64,000 nt of DNA from Agarophyton chilense (Eukaryota > Rhodophyta > Florideophyceae > Gracilariales > Gracilariaceae), in the NCBI GenBank assembly GCA_030374765.1, contig JARGXX010000004.1:992001-1056000 (forward strand). The letters are read 5' to 3'. The notes beneath the pieces are model-generated. The model was not told the origin of the DNA. It did not search any database and saw nothing but the letters and a program-made list of their open reading frames with translations. The position numbers were made by a program, and so were the translations under genes. This document shows, one piece after another, positions 45,040 to 53,985 of the stretch. Position 1 is the stretch's first letter. Each line of letters starts with the position of its first letter.

Positions 45040-45970
45040 GTGCTCACATACTGAAACAAATGGAGTGATAGTCGTTCAAAAAACGAACCAAACCTTGAAA
45101 CTATGCATTTAGAATTTGAACCACATGAAAGTCCTACAGTGTTAACAAAACGAAAAAAACCATATCGCTGACCCTTCGTCATTTTGCTTTTCGACAAACT
45201 TCTTTTACACAGGTGTGCCTTCTGAAAAGTGTTAAGCACTTTGTCGAACTTCTGTTTCTTACCCCTCGTAAACAGATTCCGTTTGTGAACGGTTCTCGCA
45301 GGATCGCTGTTGGCCATGACACGTTTCAAACGAGAAGGCTGTAAGAGGGGATTGGGTCGTTCATTGATGGCGAGAGATGAGGGCGACGGGAGACAGGATA
45401 CCCCGGAGAAGTCAGACTCCACCGCGGTCAGTTTATGAGGGTATTTGGCGTTGCGTAGTTGCTGCGGTTGCTCCTTTTTTTTCTCCCCCCCTCCAGTGCC
45501 TCGCTCACTGTCTGTCTGAGCGGATTAAGTAGCGGTTGCTCCTTCCGCTTTTTGCACATAAAACTAAATTGAAACCATACAAGAAGCATGTGGATGATTT
45601 CGAGCGCTTAAACCACCTGGGTACACGCAAAACCAACCTCTCATAAATACGCGTCCAATGAGGCTTTTGTTTCGCAATTTTAAAGCCAAAAAATGATTTT
45701 TGGAAACGGTAGAAGTTTACAAGGTCGTATCTTTCGGTTGCCGCATGAAAAGAGTCGCTGGATGGCGTCTTTAGTATGGTCGCTCTCTGGTATACAACAT
45801 CATTAAACCCTCTGTGACTGCCAGTTTCCCGTTTCAGAATGGCTATTTCTAAATGGCCTTTTAAGACTGTTTGAACCCTGCTTAGTTTCGTTTTGTAGCT
45901 TCGCTCTTCCTTGCTTGTACTCTTTGAATCTTTGATTGGCGTTAAGAGTAAAGTATTGGCTTTTAATAGT
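45040..45970 (+). mobile_element. Internally deleted copy of the pogo-like transposon
   Basis: The left part (about 45050-45295) matches 36535-36790 of the full copy: it shares TTTCGACAAAC, ACACAGGTGTGCCTTCTG, AAGCACTTTGTCGAACTT and GTTTGTGAACGGT in order. The right part (45541-45965) matches about 37840-38315, including AATGAGGCT, TTTGTTTCGCA, GGCATACAA-like and AGAGTAA(A)GTATTGGCTTT stretches. The about 1 kb between (all catalytic motifs) is absent, replaced by about 245 bp of other sequence. It cannot encode a transposase. It is a MITE-like non-autonomous derivative or a relic, more diverged than a recent copy would be. Confidence 0.65.
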
Positions 45971-47539
45971 AGTAAGAACAAAACTTGGGGAATTTTTTTT
46001 AGAGCTACAAGTGTTCATTTGTATTGAACCTTCCGTCCTTTCGCTGTGTCCAAACCACGAATATCCGCGTTACAGCCGTTTTTGCTTCAAACCAAAACTT
46101 GCTCTCACTCGAAACATTATTTTCATTCGTCGTCTTTTATTACCAAATTCGACTGGTTGCAGACAATTTGGTTGTACAGACAACTAGAGCAGTTCCGTCA
46201 CAAAATGGTGTTCCAACGATAGTGGTAATCTACTGTTCTGTATTGAAAACTGTGTACATCTCTAATTTCTATACTGCACAGGGTTGCACTTGTTTTTTTC
46301 ATGCTTTTCAAAAACATAAAAAACTGTTCCAGAACTAGTAAGAATCGTGAAACTTGTTCTTTTTTTCACCGTTCCAGTTACGACTACAATTAAAATAATT
46401 ACAGCTTTGATAAATTATGCAAGCGTTTTTATCAGGTACGAAACGAAATAATTTTGTCTTGATCCGTATTCAAGGACTTGTTGTTGGCGTGATCTTTTGA
46501 TTTTGACGCGGTGGTCCAAGCTTGATAATAGAAGTCTGCATAAGTTGAGCTTTTTTGCAAATTGATACATTGATTCCGAAAAAACTTCTTTTTTTTGGAT
46601 CTTCTCAAAACGGCGCGCAACCAAATAGGTAGGTCAATAATAAGTAGATGTCAGACTACCTGTCTTTTTTTTAGAAATTTTGATTGTACAAGGATTTATT
46701 CAACTTTTTTACCTTTTTTGTTAACCATGACCAGAAGTTTAAAATTTTTACAAGGCTTGCTAAGGAGAGGTATAACAAAAATATATGCTTTATTTTTATA
46801 CCCGAAAATCTAATGCTCGAAAAGTTACGCGGCACCACCTGCGGCAGTGTTTCGTTAAGCGATTGTGGCTTTCGGCGCCAGCGATGGTATGAAAAGTGCA
46901 GACTTTGCTGGCACTTTGTACACGTGTGCTCCAGCATTTCTTGAAAGCTCTACACATTCTGCGACTTACAGAGACCCAATTTTTGATCGAGTGTTCCGAT
47001 ATCTGCAAGTCGTAACATCTTATCACAGCGCTGGCATCTTAAAGCCCAACAGTGACCGAGTCATCTCCCTTTCTATTTTGTGTTCGCGATGTTGACAAAT
47101 TCTTCCTATCGCCATCTTTTATTTACGTTTTAATCTCAACCTCCGCCTCCACTAACCTTTTCTCCGCCCCTGCAGCCTCATTTTTTGTGACCGCTGCACT
47201 GCAATCGTTAGCCGACAGAGAGGCGGCACAACGCGCGTTTGAATAACAGCACGACGACGAAGCGCAGCATGAAGACGACGAGCATGTTCCCCGAACACCG
47301 TTGCTCCCCAGTTCAGGCAGGGTAGTACTGCATACTCCTTCTCCGGCGGTTGGTCCTCTTGGGCTTGGCTATCAGCCTGAGGTTGTACATCTTGACTGAC
47401 AAATGTGGATAAAACTCGCACATAATATCGGACGCTGATTAACCACTGTCCAACATGCTGATATAATAAAACTCATCAGTGAGTTTTGTTATATCACTCG
47501 CAATTGTAAATGTCGTCATACAGTTAACTTTACTCTGTT
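45971..47539. other. AT-rich intergenic stretch; no gene recognised
   Basis: Many short overlapping ORFs on both strands, none with a recognisable domain or codon pattern like the host genes nearby. Poly-T runs are frequent (46280-46760). Confidence 0.4.
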
Positions 47540-47760
47540 TTGTATCGCTTGCAGTCTGATATGAACACTGTTCGAGTACGAATATCAGTGGTCCACTTTG
47601 ATATTCGCACCGTTCGTGTGCGAATAACAATGGACCACTCGATGTTCGCACTCGAGCGATGTGATAATCATGAGAACCGCACTCTTCGAGTTGTGATATC
47701 GAGCCCAATTCTGATGTCTGCATTCGAGCAGTGTGAAAATATCGAAATAAAGGTTATCAA
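47540..47760. repeat. Degenerate tandem repeat, unit about 42-44 bp
   Basis: Four to five imperfect units, each holding a variant of TTCG(C/A)AC(C/T)(G/C)TTCG(T/A)G and then a GTGGACCACT- or GAGAACCGCACT-like half. Examples are GATATTCGCACCGTTCGTG, GATGTTCGCACTCGAGCGA and GATGTCTGCATTCGAGCAG. On the minus strand some units read (H/L)E(R/Q)C(E/S)YQ. The units are too diverged for a clear frame or function. Confidence 0.5.
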
Positions 47761-49960
47761 TGTTCCACACATTATCATTCTAACGAAAAGAGAGTATTGT
47801 ATTCGACCGCAAGCGACGCAGAGCATGTGTGGCTGTCTTCAGAGGAAGAACGCAGAAACATACTGGTCATTGTTCGAAAGGAGGAGGGACTTTATTCTTT
47901 CGCGTTTGTGAAAGAAATCTCCCCAGATAGCAATCGGTGGCTGAGGAGCAACCATTTTTTATACTGCGCGAGAGGTTTTCTACTAATTATCGCGAACGAT
48001 ATAGTTCGGAAGGTAGCAGCTGTGTCCGATGAGCTCGGAGGGCGATACACGGGCCAGTGCCCGCAGGACCAGGGAGGAGACACAAGGTACGCAGGTGTAA
48101 GCATGCATACAAGGTCTGTATGCTGGTTAACACGATGAGAGAAAAAGAAGAATGGGTATCGTCACCGGTGCGAATAGGCTAGACGTTCCTACAGTATTAT
48201 AATTGAACAAAATTTCGTCGGCATGAACGTAATTGAGGACAGCCCGACATCATGAGGTCACGAACTGAGAATAATAATCATTACAACATTTCAGAAAGAA
48301 CAAAGAGAGCGGAACAACTAGAGAGCTTGGAAAGGGGTGCCTGTGGATTATGCTAGCTAGTGGTATCATAGACGCAAAAAGCACTGCAACAATAAGATGA
48401 GCTGCGATGAAAGTGTATCAATCGAAGAGAGGGTACGAACGGTACACAAATACGCAGGGTACGTACTTTTCTGCTCCTCTTCGTTGGACCACGGTGAAGA
48501 GGACCTGCTGGTAAGCTCAGAAGAATTGTTGGGTGGTCATTGGTGCATCCAACTGTCTCGAGCACATTGGATATCGCTGGTCTACGGGAAATAATCGAAA
48601 GGACGCTTTATATGTTGGCATAACAAAGCGGTGATGAGAATTGTGTGGGTCTCAAGATTGCTGTTTCTACTGCCCGTGTTGCCAGATACATCACGGTCGT
48701 GTGGAATAATGCGCGCCGTATAGAGTTCACGAAGTAAAACCAACTGGCTTCACCATTTTCTACTAAATGGCACGAGGGATCATGAACGACCAACAAACAG
48801 CGTGCTCAGCGTGCAGACGGGTCCTACTGTCGATATCAGTGAAAAAAGAATAGCGACAGCAAGGCCGAAACGCCGTCGTCGGTGACGTATTCAGTCACCA
48901 CTTGCAACGGTACATAGGCATGCATACGTTCAGAAACATATGCAACCCTTTCCCCTTCTTTTTTCATCTTTGTCATCGACGGCATGCCCACATTTCGCGC
49001 CGCAAATAGGGGTTCATCCTCGTGATTCAGCAATTCAATTCCGATGCAAGGCCTGCTATATTGCGAGCACATTTTCCTCCCGAGAGGAAATCAAATGGAT
49101 GTAACCAGGAGCTTTTGCTTCCCGACTTCACACTTTTTGTAGAAACACGTCAACAGTAGCCTTACAAACTCCTCATCCCGGTGTCGCTGAGAAACAATAA
49201 TGAGCATTCTTCTTGTGACTGCTCTGCGAGTAAAAAAAACCAACACGACATTTATAAACATGCTGCACAACACGATATAGTATTCTTATTGTTCAAATTA
49301 ATTATTTGTCTGTCGGACACGGTACTCTCGACAATCTGCGGTTCAACTAATAAATCTCCCCAACACCAAACTCACTTACAATAGCGGACGGATCGCCTAG
49401 AATATCGATCCATTTTTAATTTCTGCCATAGGTATTATGTCCTTTTTTGGAAGAAAACGAGCTACTCAATATTTTTTATTATGTCTAATCTTCTTCAAGA
49501 CCTTCCGACACGCGAAATATACCACTGAGCCTTCTCCACTCTGGAAGAGAAGACCAAAAAACAGCCCGGCCCCACAGCCTCGTCACCATTTCTAGGTGAG
49601 CAGTTCATACAATGAACCCTCCTGATTTGTTGAATCATTATCTTTTCAGACGCATCATGGGCCCAGTGCATTGTAAACCCACATGCAACCCCTCAAACAC
49701 TCAACAGATAAACATACTTTCTTTCTTGATACAAGAAACAATGAACTTGAAATTGGCTGTAGGATTATGGTCACAAGATCCACTAATGCTCTGTTGCCAC
49801 AGTGTACATATGCGTTCATAGTCAAACATATGGGTTTAGGTTTCATTGCCATTCGTATTGTTTCCTCGTGTACTCTTTCCTCACGTTTCGTGGAAAAAAA
49901 GATATACAGCTTCATTTCACTTCTGCGTAGAGATCCATTCTTCGATTGCTCTCCCTCCCT
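47761..49960. other. Intergenic; one possible decayed minus-strand ORF
   Basis: On the minus strand, one frame from 49273 down to 48608 is mostly open, with a few stops (including one at 49091-49093). It gives hydrophobic and Arg-rich stretches without a known domain, so it may be a dead gene or transposase but is not assignable. Plus ORFs at 47797-48138 and 48397-48594 are likewise unrecognised. The last about 200 bp include the haem-peroxidase promoter. Confidence 0.3.
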
Positions 49961-49961
49961 A

Positions 49962-49968
49962 TATAAAG
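49962..49968 (+). promoter_or_regulatory. TATA box of the haem peroxidase gene
   Basis: TATAAAG, preceded by a CT-rich stretch (CTCCCTCCC), lies 129 bp upstream of the ATG at 50091. A start site about 30 bp downstream would leave a leader of about 95 nt, which is plausible. It is the best TATA match near any host gene here. Confidence 0.6.
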
Positions 49969-50090
49969 CGCTCTTCTACCCCATCTCTTTTCTATAACTG
50001 GCACCACACACACCCGAAGACCCCCAGTGTGTCTTTCAAAGTGCAATTTACGCTTCATTCAGAGTGAGGCATCATAATCAGAATAACAAC

Positions 50091-51770
50091 ATGTTCATTT
50101 CAGTCTGCTTCTTGGGCATCTTTGCTGTTTTGGTGACTATCGCCGATACTCAACAACCTTTTTCCAACGCACGCGGGAGGGGGACGAGAGCTTTTTCCCC
50201 GCTTCCGCCACCGACTTCAATTTCTTCCGCTGGCCTAGACCCCGAGTGCCTGGGTCTCACATTCCGCACCATCAACGGGAGATGCACATCTCAGGCGAAC
50301 GCTGCACTTGGAGAGGCCCGTCGGGCACAATTCAGTTACTTCAATGTGAATTCCGCAGAGTTTGGTGGTGAGGATCTTCCAAGCCCTCGTCTTGTCTCCA
50401 ACATTGTCGTGGAGCAAGATGGTGAGAGTACCAACTCGCGACGGCTAAATGAATTGTTCACTTTCTTTGGCCAGTTTATTGATCATGATTTTGCTCTCAC
50501 ACCTTTAAATAGAGACGAAGAGGTTGAAATTGAGGTGCCAGAAGATGACCCCTCCCTGTCAGGTCCTTTAGAGTTCTTCCGTTCTACCCGTGAGGCTGTC
50601 GTTGCAGGTTCTGCAGTTGTGAGGCCAATTACTTCAGCAACATCCGCACTAGACCTATCCACAGTATACGGTCCAGATGTGGATCGAGCGGCAAACCTCA
50701 GAGTTACAGGTGATTGTCGTCTGAAGACGCTCGACAATTTTCTTCCTCTTAATGATGCGAATATGGACAACTCGCCTCCTAATACTGGCAGTCGATTCTT
50801 TTTCGCCGGGGATACAAGAAGTAACGAGACTCCCATGTTAACCGTTATGCACACAATATGGGTACGGGAACACAATAGAATATGCGAAGTTCTTGAGTCA
50901 GATTCCGATTTCGGCATCACCGATCCGGATGAGCTGTATGAGATGGCTCGTGCAGTCAATATTGCCGAGTACCAGAAGATTGTTTACAATGAGTGGCTTC
51001 CTGCGATTCTCGGTTCCACTCTAAGCACGTACTCTGGATACGACTTGTCAGTGGATCCCACTATCAGCGTCGAGTTTACCACGGCTGCTTTCCGTCTTGG
51101 TCATACCTTGGTGGGAAATGATGTCACTCGGGTAGATTCTCGAGGAAACACCCTCACACCTCTGCCCGCGGCTGACATGTTCTTCATCACCGCGAATCAA
51201 TTCAAAGCTTTCGGTCTGGAAGATTTCATTCGTGGTGCCGCGGCAACCAGAGCACAAGAGTTCGACGAAAAGATTGTTGACAGTTTGAGAAATTTTTTGT
51301 TTGAAAACGTTCCAGAGGAGGAAGGTTTCGATCTGATGGCTCTCAACTTGCAGCGCGCGCGTGATCACAACGTACCATCGTTTAATGAAATTCGCGAGTT
51401 CTTCCTGGGCAGCAGGGCCACAAGTTTCGAGCAAATTTCCACATCTGCAGCTGCTCAACTTGAAGAGGCGTATGGTGATGTGGACAAGGTGGAGGCTTGG
51501 ATCGGGCTGATGGCGGAGAACAAACGACCAGGCTCCAGTGTCGGTCCGACTCTGGATGCGTTCCTGAGAACTGAATTCGGACGCCTTCGTGATGGAGATC
51601 AGTTCTTTTATCTGATATCTGGTCGCGTGCCGGATGTTGTGCTCGACACGTACCCGGAATTCAATTCTGAAATATTCTCCCCTAGATCCTTGTTCAACCA
51701 GATTCTGAAGAGGAACTCCGATGTCGAGAACAGGTTCCTCCCAGGGAACTCCAACGCTTTCTTAGGATAA
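50091..51770 (+). CDS. Secreted animal-type haem peroxidase
   Basis: 559 residues from ATG 50091; the upstream in-frame GTG at 50064 is not a likely start. The signal peptide MFISVCFLGIFAVLVTIADT precedes the mature protein. Family blocks of the peroxidase/cyclooxygenase superfamily (myeloperoxidase, peroxidasin) are in order: distal FFGQFIDHDF (Gln128, Asp131, His132 in ATG numbering), calcium-site-like LDLSTVYGPD, the arginine block WVREHNRICEVL, proximal haem-ligand His338 in AAFRLGHTLV, and LQRARDHNVPSFNEIREF. It lacks the propeptide and extra domains (LRR, Ig) of animal members, and has the compact 550-600-residue form seen in algae and bacteria. It probably oxidises halides or phenolics with hydrogen peroxide outside the cell. 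Single exon, intact. Confidence 0.95.
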   Translation: MFISVCFLGIFAVLVTIADTQQPFSNARGRGTRAFSPLPPPTSISSAGLDPECLGLTFRTINGRCTSQANAALGEARRAQFSYFNVNSAEFGGEDLPSPRLVSNIVVEQDGESTNSRRLNELFTFFGQFIDHDFALTPLNRDEEVEIEVPEDDPSLSGPLEFFRSTREAVVAGSAVVRPITSATSALDLSTVYGPDVDRAANLRVTGDCRLKTLDNFLPLNDANMDNSPPNTGSRFFFAGDTRSNETPMLTVMHTIWVREHNRICEVLESDSDFGITDPDELYEMARAVNIAEYQKIVYNEWLPAILGSTLSTYSGYDLSVDPTISVEFTTAAFRLGHTLVGNDVTRVDSRGNTLTPLPAADMFFITANQFKAFGLEDFIRGAAATRAQEFDEKIVDSLRNFLFENVPEEEGFDLMALNLQRARDHNVPSFNEIREFFLGSRATSFEQISTSAAAQLEEAYGDVDKVEAWIGLMAENKRPGSSVGPTLDAFLRTEFGRLRDGDQFFYLISGRVPDVVLDTYPEFNSEIFSPRSLFNQILKRNSDVENRFLPGNSNAFLG

Positions 51771-52256
51771 CCTTCGTTGTGATAGTTCCATCCTCTGCTA
51801 CGACGTAGCTGCAGCAACATGAAAATTTGATATTTGAAAGCATACGACTATGGATTTCAGTTAATTTGGCAGTCCTGAAGGCTTGGAGTTAGAGAAACGC
51901 ATGTAGCACTTTGTTCGAAATGCATGGAAATTGTTAAACTGCAAGACAGGCAGGAATAAAGATGACACTTTGTACAATTGTGCAGATGTTTGCGCGATAG
52001 TATGTAAGAAGTTAAAGAAGTGGAAAAAACCAGTTTCACAAACAGCGCGGTAAGCGATGCTTCCAATGACTACTTGAATAGTGCACAGCCAGATGTAGAG
52101 ATGCTTGCCCTGGTCGGTCACTGCCTAAACGTTGGATTTGTGTAAGGCGTTCGAATAAAGAATTTGCTACACCCTTAACTTGCTCGAGATATGTACAAGA
52201 GTTATGTACATGTCGTTGTAGGGTCGATTAGTAGGAGTTTTGTTGAAAATCGAGTT
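51771..52256. other. 3' flank of the haem peroxidase gene
   Basis: Holds the 3' UTR (AATAAAG at about 51955 could be a polyadenylation signal) and no ORF of note. The minus-strand ORFs at 51857-52121 have no family resemblance. Confidence 0.35.
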
Positions 52257-52349
52257 CAGATATCGGGGCACGACACAGCAAAAATTGTGCCCGAGCCGTA
52301 GGCGAGCCGTAGGCGAGGGAGCAATTGCTGTGGAGTGCCCCGATATCTG
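52257..52349. repeat. 93-bp near-palindrome (foldback or hairpin)
   Basis: The ends CAGATATCGGGGCA (52257-52270) and TGCCCCGATATCTG (52336-52349) are a perfect 14-bp inverted repeat. Pairing continues inward through CACAGCAA / TTGCTGTG and ATTG / CAAT with small bulges, to about 30 bp per arm. The loop holds two tandem copies of GAGCCGTAGGC. It is too short for a coding element. Candidates are a MITE/foldback element, a small-RNA precursor or a transcription terminator. It lies about 490 bp downstream of the haem peroxidase stop. Confidence 0.8.
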
Positions 52350-52447
52350 CACGAGATTCTCAACATGACGAGCGTATCACACTGCTGGCACATATACTGT
52401 AAAACTATACAGGGGCACAGAATGTGCCGGAAGCGATATATCAGTAC

Positions 52448-52534
52448 GTACTGCCCACAGTACATATATATTTCATATATGTACTGTCCACAGTTCATAT
52501 ATCCCATATTTGTACTGCCCCAGTATGATATGAG
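52448..52534. repeat. Tandem repeat, unit about 31-33 bp
   Basis: Three units starting at 52448, 52481 and 52512: GTACTGCCCACAGTACATAT, GTACTGTCCACAGTTCATAT and GTACTGCCCCAGTATGATAT, each followed by an AT-rich end. The first unit with the start of the second also forms an inverted repeat around TATATATTTCATATA (GTACATATA / TATATGTAC). A further partial copy (GTACTGTGAGCAG) follows at about 52553. Confidence 0.75.
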
Positions 52535-53114
52535 GGGCAAGTTTCAAGTAATGTACTGTGAGCAGTGAGATAATAAACAAAATGTGACACACCACAACTT
52601 TTTATCATGCATGCACACTACTACCACCCCGCATCGCAGCCATATGTAAGATTGAATATCAGGGGCACATCAACGGACTGGCAGCTCTAGTGTGCTTTTT
52701 TGTCGCCTTCGCAATAGTTTCAAACGTTTGAGAGCGCTTGATGCATCAACGACAGGGAAATGAGACAAATTCAGACTGTCTTTCCATTCCACGTCGAAAA
52801 ATACGAAACCAGCGCAATACTTGGCTCGAAGACGTGTTTGTTGGCGGTTGAAGCACATAGGGCGCGTAAGTATGTTTCGCTTTACTACTGGTCTTGGTCT
52901 TCTTGGTCTCTTCCTGGGTTCCTTAGCTGTAGAACTCTACGAACTCTAGCTGGTGCGCTACTTGTAATCTAGCTAATTCTACCTTCCAGCCTATAGGAAC
53001 GGTTCCTTATATTTGAACCTTGTTCAAATATCTTGTGCGCAAATAGTTCGGACCGTCACTGTACTCACAATAGTCACAGCGTGTCTCTTGAACGCGTTTC
53101 CGGCAAAGGACTGA
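52535..53114. other. Intergenic; no confident gene
   Basis: A minus-strand ORF at 52670-52858 (62 codons) and short plus ORFs have no recognised domain. Nothing else stands out. Confidence 0.35.
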
Positions 53115-53591
53115 ATGGAGCTGCAAGAAAAGTGGTCATTTCCGCACTACATTGCTACTCTTGGTGTAGCGTGGCGCGGCGCTCGGAACCAGCTCATAAA
53201 GTATGTCACAATGAACAGGGTGAGTTTCGAGGCGTCCGTGTGCAATTCACGGCAGCAAGAGAGTTGTCGGTTTCCGATACTGCAAAATGCGTTTTTCTTT
53301 GAGTTGAGCGAACGGCTCTTTTACTTGCTGCGACCGCCTGCTTCCACAACTATCCAACTGCACTCACCATTAACGCATATCAGGTCTTATGAATTTGGGT
53401 TTTTAAATGAGAAAAAATATGAAATTCTTGAGCATTTAAACCACTCTGCAGGTGGCGTTTTATTTTTTCGTCGAAAGCATTCCGCTGTTGAGAGCGTCAT
53501 CATGCGTGGAAATCCTTCACATCTACCAACCCATTCAAGTGACAGGCCATTGCAAATAAATCCCCAACCATTTGTGCTCGCCATCAGATAG
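53115..53591 (+). CDS. Hypothetical protein, 158 residues
   Basis: Open from ATG 53115 to 53591, unusually long for this AT-rich stretch. No signal peptide, transmembrane segment or known motif. It contains a moderately hydrophobic FFFELSERLFYLL segment in the middle and a charged FLNEKKYEILEHLNHS stretch. It could be a small lineage-specific gene or chance. It is followed 395 bp later by the leucine-rich orphan on the same strand. No promoter element was seen. Confidence 0.25.
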   Translation: MELQEKWSFPHYIATLGVAWRGARNQLIKYVTMNRVSFEASVCNSRQQESCRFPILQNAFFFELSERLFYLLRPPASTTIQLHSPLTHIRSYEFGFLNEKKYEILEHLNHSAGGVLFFRRKHSAVESVIMRGNPSHLPTHSSDRPLQINPQPFVLAIR

Positions 53592-53985
53592 GGGTAAACG
53601 GTTGTGTAGTCATGTAGTCACACAGCTTTAATTCCAAAACGAAGCTCGAAATGCCAATTGTTCGGTTATTTTGTTCTTTCAGCTTTAGAGGTCCGACGAC
53701 AGAAACTGCAGATGATGTGGCAACCACTTAGGCTCCATCATCAAAATGTTTTTTTTTTGAACGCTCTTCCTGTTCAGACAACTCGCACATCTCCTCCATC
53801 TCACTCTTACACACTGGGAGAGACACCTTCTGGAAAAAAATCTACCCTCGCAAATATAGCTCAGTGGTGCCACTTCCACTTCCCACTCATGCATTTCATC
53901 AAAACGATCCGCAGAACTCCTTAGATTTCACCGAATTCAGAACAGTTTTCAACCTCATCAAAGAACCTCTAACCCTTCACAAAGA
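53592..53985. other. Upstream region of the leucine-rich orphan gene
   Basis: Likely promoter and leader. Contains a T-run (about 53750-53758) and short ORFs without resemblance to known families. No clear TATA box. Confidence 0.4.

Noticed and set aside
47540-47760. CRISPR-like array
   Set aside because: Units are contiguous and diverged with no spacer/repeat alternation, and the window is eukaryotic.
50064-50090. Nine-residue upstream extension of the haem peroxidase
   Set aside because: It would start at GTG; the ATG at 50091 begins a textbook signal peptide.
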